In this document: positions 17,770 to 26,864 of the stretch, piece after piece
Layout: each line of letters opens with the position of its first letter
Position numbering within the stretch: position 1 is the stretch's first letter
NCBI GenBank assembly: GCA_963749365.1
Contig: CAVVME010000004.1
Coordinates: 372,001-436,000, forward strand
Direction: 5' to 3'
Length of the DNA: 64,000 bases
Source of the DNA: WHSW01 sp963749365
GTDB lineage: Bacteria; Actinomycetota; Thermoleophilia; Solirubrobacterales; 70-9
Program-made: the position numbers and the translations under genes
The notes under the pieces: generated by a model
What the model saw: the letters and a program-made list of their open reading frames with translations, nothing else
What the model was told of the DNA's origin: nothing
Database searches by the model: none

Positions 17770-18849
17770 TTAGGGGCTCGGCGGACCCGCCATGGTCATC
17801 CTCTGGCGGGTCAGCGTCGAGGTCGGCCAACGGTCCCAGCCGGCGCTCAGCGAGGCGGTGTAATAGAGCCAGAACTCGCGCCCGCTGGTCTGCGGCTTGG
17901 CGCCGGGGCTGATCACCGAGGGCGCGTAGCGCTCGCCCGGGGTCGCCGGCCCGACCGGCGCCGGCGGGCTCCAGTGGACGCCGTCCGCGGACTCGGCCAG
18001 GCGCCACTGCCAGTAGGGCCCGCCCGGGTACCGGTGTGGGTAGATGAACAGGTAGCGGCCGAGGTAGGTGTTGTAGGTGACCGCGAAGCCGCGGGTCTGG
18101 GCGCCGGGGAGGACGGCGGTGAACCGCCCGCCGAGCGCGGGCTCCGCGAAGGCGCCGTCGAAGAACTTGCTCCAGGTCGTCACCCGGCCCTTGCGTGCCG
18201 CCCGGACCACCTCGCCGACCGGCGCCCTGAACACGGCGTAGTCCGTCGCGCAGGAGTCGCTGTGGTCGAGCGAGTAGGAGTAGAAGTAGCGCCTGCCCTC
18301 GGTTCTCGCGATCACGAACTGGCCGAAGCTGGCGTTGACCGCATCGCGGCAGCCGCGGAACTGCTCGTAGGGGAGCTCGGGACGGAAGATCTCGCCGAGG
18401 AACCTCCAGGTCCTGCCGTCGTTCTCCGACAGCGCGAGGCCGATGGTGCCGTAGAAGACCTTGACGTCGCCGGTCGGGTAGCGCTCGGCGTGGACGAACA
18501 TCAGGCGCCGGTGACGGCCGAGGTCGTAGGTCTGCCCCCCGGAGAGGTAGCCGATGTCCGGGTAGCCGGGATGTGCGATCGGCTTCGCGCGGCTCGCGAC
18601 GACGTCGGCCGGGTCCGAGAGCGTTCCGGAGGTCTGCGCCAGATCGCCGCCGTTGGGCGCCAGGAACGAATACTCGCCATGCCCGATCGGCTCGGCCGAG
18701 ATCGGTCCGTCCGCCCACCAGTCCAGGCCCTTCCGAGTCTTCCGCTCCGAGCTGACCAGGCCCTGCGGCTCCGACGGCCAGGCCGTGAGCGCAGCGCTCT
18801 CGCTCACCGGTAACGCCAGCAGACCGAGCAGGATCAGGACGAGGCGCAT
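17770..18849 (-). CDS. Secreted sialidase/GH43-like beta-propeller protein
   Basis: A 359-aa protein starting MRLVLILLGLLALPVSESAA, a signal peptide with a probable AxA cleavage. I chose this ATG over a longer Arg-rich upstream frame. The mature chain is rich in Trp/Tyr/Gly and has an Asp-box-like SENDGRTW plus repeated Phe/Tyr blocks (RRYFYSYSLDHSDS, YNTYLGRYLFIYPHRY, ESADGVHWSPP). These are typical of five- or six-bladed propeller glycosidases and their inactive relatives. I cannot assign catalytic residues. It is convergent with the 3-hydroxyacyl-CoA dehydrogenase gene and divergent from the thioesterase gene. Confidence 0.6.
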   Translation of the reverse strand: MRLVLILLGLLALPVSESAALTAWPSEPQGLVSSERKTRKGLDWWADGPISAEPIGHGEYSFLAPNGGDLAQTSGTLSDPADVVASRAKPIAHPGYPDIGYLSGGQTYDLGRHRRLMFVHAERYPTGDVKVFYGTIGLALSENDGRTWRFLGEIFRPELPYEQFRGCRDAVNASFGQFVIARTEGRRYFYSYSLDHSDSCATDYAVFRAPVGEVVRAARKGRVTTWSKFFDGAFAEPALGGRFTAVLPGAQTRGFAVTYNTYLGRYLFIYPHRYPGGPYWQWRLAESADGVHWSPPAPVGPATPGERYAPSVISPGAKPQTSGREFWLYYTASLSAGWDRWPTSTLTRQRMTMAGPPSP

Positions 18850-18962
18850 CTCCCTCTGAATCGACTGGACCAGGCGCGGCTTGAATTCGCGCCGCGAAAT
18901 TGTGCCCGCGATCGTGGGACCGGACGACGCGGGTCCTCGGCCCGGATATCGTCTCGCGCCCG

Positions 18963-19766
18963 ATGGGCCTCGACGCGGACACCGCCCTGCGCCCCGCCGG
19001 CGAGGGCGCCTGGGAGGGCGAGATCGTGCCCGGGTGGGAGACGCCCCGTGGGCCACTCGGCGGCTACGTGATGGCGATCGTCCTCCGTGGCCTCGAGCTG
19101 GCCGTCGATGACCCCGAGCGCCAGCCGCGCTCGGCGACGATGCACTTCCTCCGCGTGCCCGTCTCGGGACCGGTGACCGTCCAGGCGGCGGTCGAGCGCG
19201 AGGGGCGGTCGCTGAGCACGGTCAGCGGTCGGCTCGAGCAGGGCGGCAAGCTGCTCGGCCTGGCGCTGGGCGCCTACTCGAAGCCGTGGCCAGGGCGCGT
19301 GTACGACGAGGCCCCGATCCCGGAGGTCGATCCGGCCGAGCCGCGCCGCCGCGCCGAGCCCCGGTTCGAGCGCGACCGCCCGCCGGCGTTCGTCGAGCGC
19401 CTGAGCATGCAGCGCCGGTTCGGCGACCTGCCGTTCAGCGGCTCCGAGCACGGCGAGGTCGGCGGCTGGCTCGGCCTGCTCGAGCGGCGCCCGGTCGACG
19501 CGCTCACGGTCGCGATCTGCGCCGACGCCTGGTTCCCGGCGCCGTGGCCGCGGCTCGCCGAGCTGCACCCGGCGCCGACGATCGAGCTGACGATCCACTT
19601 CCGTGCCCCCCTGCCACAGGAGGACTCGCTCCTGCTCGGGCGATTTCGCAACCGGCTCGTCCACGACGGCTTCTTCGACGAGGACGGCGAGCTGTGGGCA
19701 CCCGACGGCACCCTGGTCGCCCAGTCGCGCCAGCTCGGCCTGCTGCTCGAGCCCCGGAAGCCCTGA
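18963..19766 (+). CDS. TesB-like acyl-CoA thioesterase (double hotdog)
   Basis: A 267-aa protein from the ATG giving MGLDADTALRP. It has the features of the thioesterase-like superfamily (4HBT_3): PRGPLGGYVMAIVLRGLE early, SATMHFLRVPVSGPV, and a second hotdog half with IELTIHFRAPLP, LLLGRFRNRLVHDGFFDEDGELW and APDGTLVAQSRQLGLLL. It probably hydrolyses acyl-CoA to acid and CoA, complementing the acyl-CoA genes nearby. It ends four bases before the convergent aldehyde dehydrogenase stop. The segment 18850-18962 before it holds both divergent promoters but no motif I could assign. Confidence 0.8.
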   Translation: MGLDADTALRPAGEGAWEGEIVPGWETPRGPLGGYVMAIVLRGLELAVDDPERQPRSATMHFLRVPVSGPVTVQAAVEREGRSLSTVSGRLEQGGKLLGLALGAYSKPWPGRVYDEAPIPEVDPAEPRRRAEPRFERDRPPAFVERLSMQRRFGDLPFSGSEHGEVGGWLGLLERRPVDALTVAICADAWFPAPWPRLAELHPAPTIELTIHFRAPLPQEDSLLLGRFRNRLVHDGFFDEDGELWAPDGTLVAQSRQLGLLLEPRKP

Positions 19767-19770
19767 GCCC

Positions 19771-21216
19771 TCAGGACTCCAGGTTGACCATCACGTGCTT
19801 GACCTCGGTGTAGTCCTCGAGTGAGTACATCGACATGTCCTTGCCGTAGCCGGACTGCTTGAACCCGCCATGGGGCATCTCGTTGGCCATCGTGATGTGG
19901 TCGTTGATCCACACGGCGCCGAACCGCAGCGCCTTGGCGACGCGCATCGCGCGGCCGATGTCCTTGGTCCAGACCGATGCGGCGAGCCCGTATCGGGTCC
20001 CGTTGGCCCACTCGATCGCCTTCGCCTCGTCGTCGAACCGCTGCACCGTGATCACCGGTCCGAAGATCTCGTCCTGGACCATCTCGTCGTTCTGCTCGAG
20101 GTTGGCGACCACGGTCGGCTCGTAGAAGAAGCCGGGCAGGTCGGGCTGCTTGCCCCCGGTGACGACCTCGGCGTGGCCCGGCTTGCCGTCGATGAACCCC
20201 TCGATCCGGTCGCGCTGGCGCTCGGAGATCACCGGGCCCAGGGTCGTCGACTCGTCGAGCAGGTCGCCCATCACGTAGCCCTCGGCCTCCGAGGCGAGCC
20301 CCGAGACGACGTCGTCGTAGACGCTCGCTCCGGCGAGCACCCGGGTCGCCGCGGTGCAGTCCTGGCCCGCGTTGTAGAGGCCGGTCGCCGCGATCGTCTC
20401 CTTGACCAAGCCGAGGTCGGCGTCGTCGAAGACGACGACCGGGGCCTTGCCGCCGAGCTCGAGGTGGACGCGCTTGAGCGTGTCGGCCGCCGCCCTCGCG
20501 ATCCACTTGCCGGTCTCCGGAGAGCCGGTCAGCGAGACGAAGTCGACGTCGGCATGGGTGACCAGCGACGACCCGGCCGGGTCGCCGTGACCGCCGATCA
20601 CGTTCAGCACCCCGGGCGGCAGGATCTCGGCCGCGATCTCGGCCAGCTTGAAGGTCGACCAGGGCGTGTTCTCGGCCGGCTTCAGCACCGTGGTGCAGCC
20701 GGCGGCGAAGGCCGGGCCGATCTTCCAGATCGCCATCATCAGCGGGTAGTTCCAGGGCGTGATCTGGGCGCAGACGCCCGCCGGCTCGCGGCGGATCATC
20801 GAGGTCCGGTTCTCGATGTACTCGTTGGCCGCCTTGCCCTCCATCACCCGCGCCGCGCCGGCGAAGAAGCGCAGGCAGTCAGAGCAGCCCGGGATCTCGT
20901 CGGCGAGGAAGGTGTGGCGGGGCTTGCCCGCGTCGGCCGACTCGATGTCGGCGAGCTCCTCGCCATGCTCGTCGATTGCGTCGGCAAGCGCCAACAGGAT
21001 CGTCGAGCGGTCGGCGGGGGTGGTCACGGACCAGGTCTCGAACGCCCTGCGGGCGGCGGCGACGGCGCGGTCGACGTCCTCCTTGCTCGACAGCGGCGCC
21101 TCGGCGATCGTCTCCCCGGTCGAGGGGTTGACCACATCCTCCGTCTCCCCGTCCGCGGGGTCGACGAACTCGCCGTCGATGAAGTTCTGCAGCCTGGTTG
21201 CGGTGGCGGTGGCCAT
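19771..21216 (-). CDS. Aldehyde dehydrogenase, gamma-aminobutyraldehyde/betaine-aldehyde type
   Basis: A 481-aa NAD-dependent aldehyde dehydrogenase. Family marks are ITPWNYPLMMAIWKIGPA (nucleotide-binding region), GSPETGKWIA, the general-base Glu in HLELGGKAP, and the nucleophile Cys in NAGQDCTAATR. The fold ends with GGFKQSGYGKDMSMYSLEDYTEVKHV, close to the ending of PatD/PuuC-type enzymes. With the pyruvate-linked aminotransferase and PucR regulator in the same cluster it most likely oxidises 4-aminobutanal from putrescine to GABA. Betaine aldehyde remains an alternative. It shares the strand with alanine dehydrogenase, 36 bp downstream of that gene. Confidence 0.88.
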   Translation of the reverse strand: MATATATRLQNFIDGEFVDPADGETEDVVNPSTGETIAEAPLSSKEDVDRAVAAARRAFETWSVTTPADRSTILLALADAIDEHGEELADIESADAGKPRHTFLADEIPGCSDCLRFFAGAARVMEGKAANEYIENRTSMIRREPAGVCAQITPWNYPLMMAIWKIGPAFAAGCTTVLKPAENTPWSTFKLAEIAAEILPPGVLNVIGGHGDPAGSSLVTHADVDFVSLTGSPETGKWIARAAADTLKRVHLELGGKAPVVVFDDADLGLVKETIAATGLYNAGQDCTAATRVLAGASVYDDVVSGLASEAEGYVMGDLLDESTTLGPVISERQRDRIEGFIDGKPGHAEVVTGGKQPDLPGFFYEPTVVANLEQNDEMVQDEIFGPVITVQRFDDEAKAIEWANGTRYGLAASVWTKDIGRAMRVAKALRFGAVWINDHITMANEMPHGGFKQSGYGKDMSMYSLEDYTEVKHVMVNLES

Positions 21217-21252
21217 CTCTCCTCCTCGCGTTCTTCGTTGCCGTGCAGACTC

Positions 21253-22437
21253 TCAGTTTGCGCTCGGCACCGAGGCCGGCGCGGTCGCCCGCCCGCCGTC
21301 GGTGGCCGGGTCGGGCGCGCCGATCGGCAGCACCTGCTCGGGCGGCGTGTACTGCACCCCCACCCCCTCGGCGACCGCCGGGTGGGTGACCACGCCGGCG
21401 GCGACGTTGATCCCGAGCTTCAGGCCCGGGTCGCGCCGTGCCGCCTCGGCGACACCGAGGTCGGCGAGCGCGAGCACGTAAGGAAGGGTCGCGTTGGTGA
21501 GCGCGTAAGTGGAGGTGATCGGGACCGCGCCGGGCATGTTGGTGACGCAGTAGTGGATGATCCCGTCGACCTCGTAGGTCGGGTCGCCGTGGGTGGTCGG
21601 CCTCGAGGTCTCGAAACAACCGCCCTGATCGATCGCCACGTCGACGAGCACGGCGTGGCTCTTCATCAGCCCGAGCTGCTTGCGGGTGATCACCCGCGGG
21701 GCGCGGGCCCCGGGCACGAGCACGCCGCCGATCACCAGGTCCATGTCCGGAAGCCGCTCCTCGACCGAGAGCGTCGAGCTGAAGACGGTCGAGGCGCGCC
21801 CGCCGAACGAGACCTCGAGCTCGCGGAGCTTGTCGATCGAGACGTCATAGACGAACACGTCCGCCTCCATCCCGATCGCGATGAAGGCGGCGTTCATCCC
21901 CACCGCGCCGCCGCCGATGATCATCACATTGGCGGCTGCGACGCCGGGTACGCCGCCGAGCAGGATCCCACGCCCGCCGAGCGGCTTTTCGAGCATGAAG
22001 GCGCCAGCCTGGGTCGCGATCTTGCCGGCGATCTCCGACATCGGCGCCAGCAGTGGCAGCCGTCCGACCGCGTCCTCGACCGTCTCGTAGGCGACGCAGA
22101 CCGCACCCGACTCCATCAGCCCTCTGGTCAGCTCGGGGGCGGGCGCCAGGTGCAGGTAGGTGAACAGCGTCTGCCCCTCGCGCAGCAGCCCGACCTCCTG
22201 CGGCTGGGGCTCCTTGACCCCGAGCACCATCGCGGACTCGGCGAAGACCGCCTCCGCGTCCGGAGCGATCCGCGCTCCCTGCGCCTCGTAGTCGGCATCG
22301 GAGATCGCGCTGCCCTCGCCGGCGCCCTTCTCGATCAGCACCTCGTGGCCGCGCTCGACCAGCTCGCGAACGCCGATCGGCGTGATCGCGACGCGGTATT
22401 CGTCGGGCTTGATCTCTGTCGGAACGCCTACCTTCAC
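21253..22437 (-). CDS. ald: Alanine dehydrogenase
   Basis: A 394-aa NAD-dependent L-alanine dehydrogenase, interconverting alanine with pyruvate and ammonium. It begins MKVGVPTEIKPDEYRVAITP, the canonical family N-terminus. The substrate-binding YLHLAP and the NAD-binding NVMIIGGGAVGMNAAFIAIGM follow, then VDVAIDQGGCFETSRPTTH. The last ~20 residues are an extra Pro/Ala tail. Beside a pyruvate-consuming aminotransferase its role is probably to regenerate pyruvate from the alanine produced and release nitrogen as ammonium. Confidence 0.95.
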   Translation of the reverse strand: MKVGVPTEIKPDEYRVAITPIGVRELVERGHEVLIEKGAGEGSAISDADYEAQGARIAPDAEAVFAESAMVLGVKEPQPQEVGLLREGQTLFTYLHLAPAPELTRGLMESGAVCVAYETVEDAVGRLPLLAPMSEIAGKIATQAGAFMLEKPLGGRGILLGGVPGVAAANVMIIGGGAVGMNAAFIAIGMEADVFVYDVSIDKLRELEVSFGGRASTVFSSTLSVEERLPDMDLVIGGVLVPGARAPRVITRKQLGLMKSHAVLVDVAIDQGGCFETSRPTTHGDPTYEVDGIIHYCVTNMPGAVPITSTYALTNATLPYVLALADLGVAEAARRDPGLKLGINVAAGVVTHPAVAEGVGVQYTPPEQVLPIGAPDPATDGGRATAPASVPSAN

Positions 22438-22507
22438 GACTCTCCCCTCAACATCGAATCACTCGCCTATCGACCACGTTTCCCGCGCGTACCCCTAGCA
22501 CGGCCCC

Positions 22508-24073
22508 TCATCGCACCAGCTCCTTCGCTCGCAGCGCCAGCCAGAGCTCGATCCTGTCGGTCGCCCGGCCGAGATCCCGGCCGGTGAGCTCCTCGATCTT
22601 GCGGATCCGGTAGCGGAGCGTGTGCCGGTGGCAGTAGAGCTGCCGCGCGGCGCGCTCCCAGTTGCCGTTGTTCTCGATGAAGGCCTCGAGCGAGCGCAGC
22701 AGCTCGCCGCCGTACTCGCCTTCGGTCTGCTCGATCGGCTCCAGCAGGCCCTCGCTGTAGAGGCGCAGCGCGTCCTCGTCCTGGATCGCGAGCAGGAGCG
22801 TGAATGCGCCGAGGTCGCGGTGCGAGGCGACCTCGGGCGCCTCGCCGTCGGCCAGCGAGGTGGCCTCGAGCGCGCAGCGGGCCTCGTGGAAGGCCCGCCG
22901 CAGGGCGCCGACGCCGGTCGGCCGGCTGGCGGCGGCGCGGACCCCGTTGCGGCCCGGAGCGCTGAGCGCCTCGCGGGCATCGCGCGCGGTGCCGATCGGC
23001 TCGGCGGCGCCGGCGTCGACCACGGCGCAGAGCAGCGGGCGACCGGCGGCGGCGCTGGTCGCAACCAGCGCCGGGACGCCGGCATCCGCGAGCGCCGCCT
23101 CGAGCGTTCCCTCGGCCGCGGGCGGATCGTGCAGCTCGAAGACCAAGACCGCGGCCTCGTCCCCGATCCCGAACGGACGCAGGCGCCCGCGCAGCTCCTC
23201 GGCGTCGAGGCGGTCGCCGAGCGCGTCCGCGAGCAGGTCGCCGGCGAGGCGGCGTTCCGTCTCGCGAACGACGCGCTCGCGCATCAGCTCCAGGCCGACG
23301 ACGATCGAAGCCTGGCGCGCGATCAGGCGCTCGAAGTCGCCGAGCGGCCGGCCGTCGCTGACCACGGTCAGCCAGGCGTCCGGAGCGCCGCCGTGCCCGC
23401 CGGGCACCGGCACGCACAAGGCCCGCGCGGCGAGCGACTCGCGAGCCGGCGCGAAGGCCGCGGGGGCGCCGGCGGCCGAGTGGGCGGCAATCTCCTCGGC
23501 GAGCGCGTCGACGTCTCCGGGCGGGAGCCCTTCGCCGCGCGAATCGCGTGAGAGCACGCGTCCGCGCGGATCCTGAACCAGCGCCGAGCCGGAGATCGCG
23601 CTCGAGGTCGAGGTGAGGATCTCGTCCAGGCCGCCGCCCTCGATCACCAGCCGCTCGAGTCGCTCGTGCACCTGGGCGCCGCGCTCCAGCACGTCGTACT
23701 GCTCGTTTACGAGTCGCGCGGCCGCTCGCTCGGTGATCGCGATGAACGGCATCTCATACGGGACCTCGAACAGCGGCAGCTCGAGCTCGTCGGCCTTGTC
23801 GAGGATCGCTTTCGGCATCCGCTTGTGGTCGAAGCCGACCCCGAAGCCCAGTCCGGCAAGACCCTGGGCCGCGAGCAGCTCGACGTAGCGTCGCTGCTTG
23901 GCCGGGGTGCCGAGGTTGTAGCCGGTCGTCAGCAGCAGCTCGCCCCCGGACAGCCACGGGGTCGGGTCCTCGTGCTCTGCGACGTGGACCCACCGGACCG
24001 GACGCCGAGCGCTCGACTTGCCGGCGGCGAGCTTGAGCCCGCAGTCCTCGACCAAGCCGCCGACCGTGAGCAC
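22508..24073 (-). CDS. PucR-family transcriptional regulator
   Basis: A 521-aa regulator starting at GTG (VLTVGGLVEDCGLKLAAGK) with GGAGGAG ten bases upstream. An N-terminal PucR domain (about 1-130) contains LSGGELLLTTGYNL. A central GGDEF-related region follows, then a C-terminal helix-turn-helix of the PucR type at about 450-515 (FIENNGNWERAARQLYCHRHTLRYRIRKIEELTG). PucR regulators activate purine, GABA or polyamine catabolism genes in response to metabolites. It lies between alanine dehydrogenase and the aminotransferase, all on one strand, so it probably controls this catabolic group. Confidence 0.88.
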   Translation of the reverse strand: MLTVGGLVEDCGLKLAAGKSSARRPVRWVHVAEHEDPTPWLSGGELLLTTGYNLGTPAKQRRYVELLAAQGLAGLGFGVGFDHKRMPKAILDKADELELPLFEVPYEMPFIAITERAAARLVNEQYDVLERGAQVHERLERLVIEGGGLDEILTSTSSAISGSALVQDPRGRVLSRDSRGEGLPPGDVDALAEEIAAHSAAGAPAAFAPARESLAARALCVPVPGGHGGAPDAWLTVVSDGRPLGDFERLIARQASIVVGLELMRERVVRETERRLAGDLLADALGDRLDAEELRGRLRPFGIGDEAAVLVFELHDPPAAEGTLEAALADAGVPALVATSAAAGRPLLCAVVDAGAAEPIGTARDAREALSAPGRNGVRAAASRPTGVGALRRAFHEARCALEATSLADGEAPEVASHRDLGAFTLLLAIQDEDALRLYSEGLLEPIEQTEGEYGGELLRSLEAFIENNGNWERAARQLYCHRHTLRYRIRKIEELTGRDLGRATDRIELWLALRAKELVR

Positions 24074-24099
24074 GTTCGGCCTACTCCTCCATGGGTGGG

Positions 24100-25494
24100 C
24101 TAGAAGCTCGAGCGGACATTGATCTGATCCGCGGCCTCGGTGAGCACGGGCCGCAGCACGTCGTGCATCTCCTCGAACTGCTCGCTGTCGCAGGTCAGCG
24201 GTGGCGCGAGCTGGATCACGGGGTCGCCGCGGTCGTCGGCGCGGCAGATCAGCCCGCGACGGTAGAGCTCGCCGGAGAGGAACCCGCGCAGCAGCCACTC
24301 CGACTCCTCGTCGCTGAACCCCTGCCTGGTCTCCTGGTCCTTGACCAGCTCGATCGCGTGGAAGAAGCCGTCGCCGCGGACGTCGCCGACGATCGGGATG
24401 TCGCGCAGCCCGTTGAGCATGCCGCGGAACTCGTCCTCCTTGCGCAGCACGTGCCCGTTCAGGTCCTCGCGCTCGTAGACCTCGATCGCCGCCAGCGCGA
24501 CCGCGGCCGCGACCGGGTGCCCGCCGAACGTGAACCCGTGCGTGAACGACTCCTTGCCGTGCGCGAACGGCTCGTAGACGCGGTCGGAAGCGATCATCGC
24601 GCCCATCGGCACGTAGGCGGAGGTGAGCGCCTTGGCGGTGGTGATGATGTCGGGCTGGTAGCCGTAGCGCTGGCAGCCGAAGAAGTGCCCGAGCCGCCCC
24701 CACGAGCAGATCACCTCGTCGGAGACGAGCAGGACGTCGTGGCGGTCGCAGATCTCGCGCACGCGCTGGAAGTAGCCCTCCTGGGGCGGGATGCATCCGC
24801 CGGCGTTCTGTAGCGGCTCGAGGATCACCGCCGCGACCGTCTCCGGGCCCTCGAAGAGGATCTTCTCCTCGATCTGGTCGGCCGCCCAGAGCGGGTCACG
24901 GTCCTTCGGCCAGTGATAGCTGTTGGTGTTCGGCGCCTTGATCCCACCCGGCACCAAGGGCTCGAAGTCGGTCCGCAGGGCGGGGATGCCGGTCGCCTGC
25001 AGGGCTCCGAGGGTGGTCCCGTGGTAGGCGATCTCGCGGGTCAGGAACTTGATCTTGCGAGGGTTGCCGGTCCGCTGGTGGTAGGCGCGACTGAGCTTGA
25101 TCGCCGACTCGACCGCCTCCGAGCCCCCGGAGGTGAAGAAGACCCGGTTCAGGTCGCCCGGCGTCAGCTCCGCGATCCGCTCAGCGAGCTCGATCGCGCG
25201 CGGGTGGGCATAGCTCCAGATGATGTAGAAGTCGAGCTCGGCGATCTGCCGCGCCGCCGCCTCGGCGAGCTCGGTACGGCCGTGGCCGGCGTTGACGCAG
25301 AACAGCGCCGAGAGCCCGTCGAGATAGCGCTTGCCGTGCTCGTCGTAGACGTAGGGACCCTCGCCGCGGGCGATGATCGGCACGTCGTGGTCCGCATAGG
25401 CCCCCATGCGGCTGAAGTGCAGCCACAGGTGGCGCTTGGCACGTTCCTGGAGCTCGCTGGTGACCGCCTCGGCAACCGTGTCCGTGCTCGCCAT
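24100..25494 (-). CDS. Class III aminotransferase, putrescine/omega-amino acid:pyruvate type
   Basis: A 464-aa PLP-dependent aminotransferase. Diagnostic segments are GEGPYVYDEHGKRYLDGLSALFCVN at the N-terminus (quoted in parts: YVYDEHGKRYLDG, SALFCVNAGHGR), FFTSGGSEAVESAIKLSRAY for cofactor phosphate binding, LLVSDEVICSWGRLG with the PLP-ring Asp, and the Schiff-base Lys in ITTAKALTSAYVPMGA. The N-terminal HFSRMGAYADHDVP region matches SpuC-like putrescine and beta-alanine:pyruvate transaminases. It likely makes 4-aminobutanal plus alanine. Genes for PucR, alanine dehydrogenase and an aldehyde dehydrogenase follow on the same strand. Confidence 0.9.
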   Translation of the reverse strand: MASTDTVAEAVTSELQERAKRHLWLHFSRMGAYADHDVPIIARGEGPYVYDEHGKRYLDGLSALFCVNAGHGRTELAEAAARQIAELDFYIIWSYAHPRAIELAERIAELTPGDLNRVFFTSGGSEAVESAIKLSRAYHQRTGNPRKIKFLTREIAYHGTTLGALQATGIPALRTDFEPLVPGGIKAPNTNSYHWPKDRDPLWAADQIEEKILFEGPETVAAVILEPLQNAGGCIPPQEGYFQRVREICDRHDVLLVSDEVICSWGRLGHFFGCQRYGYQPDIITTAKALTSAYVPMGAMIASDRVYEPFAHGKESFTHGFTFGGHPVAAAVALAAIEVYEREDLNGHVLRKEDEFRGMLNGLRDIPIVGDVRGDGFFHAIELVKDQETRQGFSDEESEWLLRGFLSGELYRRGLICRADDRGDPVIQLAPPLTCDSEQFEEMHDVLRPVLTEAADQINVRSSF

Positions 25495-25530
25495 CTCTAC
25501 CTCCTACGACGTCCGGTCCATTGGCTCTCT

Positions 25531-25546
25531 CCGTTCTGTACAACGG
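25531..25546. promoter_or_regulatory. Palindrome upstream of the aminotransferase
   Basis: CCGTT-CTGTAC-AACGG is an inverted repeat with perfect five-base arms, 37-52 bp upstream of the aminotransferase ATG, in the 195-bp gap shared with the divergent transporter operon. A related TTGTACGATCCG lies near 25601. It is a candidate operator for PucR or a TetR regulator. The rest of the gap (25547-25689) shows no strong promoter hexamers. Confidence 0.35.
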
Positions 25547-25689
25547 TAACCGGCCGAAGCTCGGAAGGCAACCGGGAAGAGGGTCAATCTCCGCGATCTT
25601 CTTTGTACGATCCGAACAAGCGGCGTTGGACGTTTTGGGGCTTTTTCCACTTGCGCCACCCCGGGCCGCCCCGTTAGCCTGTCCGTCCA

Positions 25690-26859
25690 GTGCACGGAGA
25701 GGTGAGCGAGGAGCGAAGCGGGGACCGGGGCCAGGCCAGCGTCCGGCTCGAGCAGGTGACGAAGAGCTTCGACGAGTTCGTCGCCGTGCGCGAGGTCGAT
25801 CTCGAGATCGCCCAGGGCGAGTTCTTCACCTTGCTCGGTCCCTCGGGCTGCGGCAAGACGACGACCCTGCGGATGATCGCCGGGTTCGAGCAGACGAGCG
25901 CCGGGCGGGTCCAGATCGAGGGCGTCGACGTCGCCGGCCTGCCGCCGCACAAGCGGCCGACCAACACGGTCTTCCAGAGCTACGCCCTGTTCCCTCACAT
26001 GACCGTCGCCGAGAACGTCGGCTACGGATTGAAGCGCAAGCGCGTCGACAAGGGTGAGATCGAGAGCCGCGTCGCCGCCGAGCTCGACCGCGTCGGATTG
26101 GCCGAGCGGGAGAACCAGCGCCCGGCGCAGCTCTCGGGCGGGATGCAGCAGCGGGTCGCGCTCGCCCGGGCGCTGGTCAACCTGCCCAAGGTGCTGCTGC
26201 TCGACGAGCCGCTCGGCGCCCTCGACCTGAAGCTGCGCAAGGGCCTGCAGCTGGAGCTGAAGCGGATCCAGCGCGACGTCGGGATCACGTTCGTCTATGT
26301 GACCCACGACCAGGAGGAGGCGCTGACGATGTCGGACCGGATCGCGGTCATGAACCAGGGCCGGGTCGAGCAGTGCGATACGCCCGAGGCCGTCTACGAG
26401 CGCCCCGCCACCACCTTCGTCGCCGGGTTCATCGGCGTCTCCAACCTGATGCCGGGCGAGGTCGTGCGGGCCAACGGCGCCGGCTCGCGGGTTCGGCTCG
26501 ACGCCGGGGTCGAGATCGAGGCGCCGACCGACGGGATCGCGAGCGGCGAGCGCTGCCACGCGGTCGTCCGCCCGGAGAAGTTGCGGCTCGACTCCAGAGA
26601 CGCGTCGGCGCCGAGCGGATGGCCGAGCGTCGAGGGGATGGTCGAGAGCTCGGTCTACCTCGGCACCGCGACCCAGATCGTCGTCAAGCTCGCCGGGGAC
26701 GTCCCGATGACCGTCCTGGTCCCGAACGCGGACGAATCCGAGCGCGGGCGGCTGCCGGGAGGCGGCGCCTCGGTGCGCCTCTCATGGGCGCCCGAGCACA
26801 TCCACGTAGTCAGGGAATCGGAGGATCCGGTGCCCGTATCAAGCCAAGAAGGAGACTGA
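25690..26859 (+). CDS. Polyamine-type ABC transporter ATP-binding protein
   Basis: A 389-aa PotA-like ATPase from GTG. Walker A is GPSGCGKTTTLRMIAG, signature LSGGMQQRVALARAL, Walker B VLLLDEPLGALDLKL, switch region YVTHDQEEALTMSDR. The C-terminal TOBE domain includes VVRPEKLRL. It heads the third transporter operon: ATPase, binding protein, two permeases, then two aldehyde dehydrogenases. It is divergent from the aminotransferase/PucR catabolic genes, tying import to degradation. Its sequence is similar to the ATPase at 7413-8480 but not a recent duplicate. Confidence 0.92.
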   Translation: MHGEVSEERSGDRGQASVRLEQVTKSFDEFVAVREVDLEIAQGEFFTLLGPSGCGKTTTLRMIAGFEQTSAGRVQIEGVDVAGLPPHKRPTNTVFQSYALFPHMTVAENVGYGLKRKRVDKGEIESRVAAELDRVGLAERENQRPAQLSGGMQQRVALARALVNLPKVLLLDEPLGALDLKLRKGLQLELKRIQRDVGITFVYVTHDQEEALTMSDRIAVMNQGRVEQCDTPEAVYERPATTFVAGFIGVSNLMPGEVVRANGAGSRVRLDAGVEIEAPTDGIASGERCHAVVRPEKLRLDSRDASAPSGWPSVEGMVESSVYLGTATQIVVKLAGDVPMTVLVPNADESERGRLPGGGASVRLSWAPEHIHVVRESEDPVPVSSQEGD

Positions 26860-26864
26860 ACAGA

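Noticed and set aside
19870..22587. A 905-codon open frame on the plus strand
   Set aside because: It is antisense to the aldehyde dehydrogenase and alanine dehydrogenase genes, both with complete family motifs; composition is Arg/His/Gly-rich shadow.
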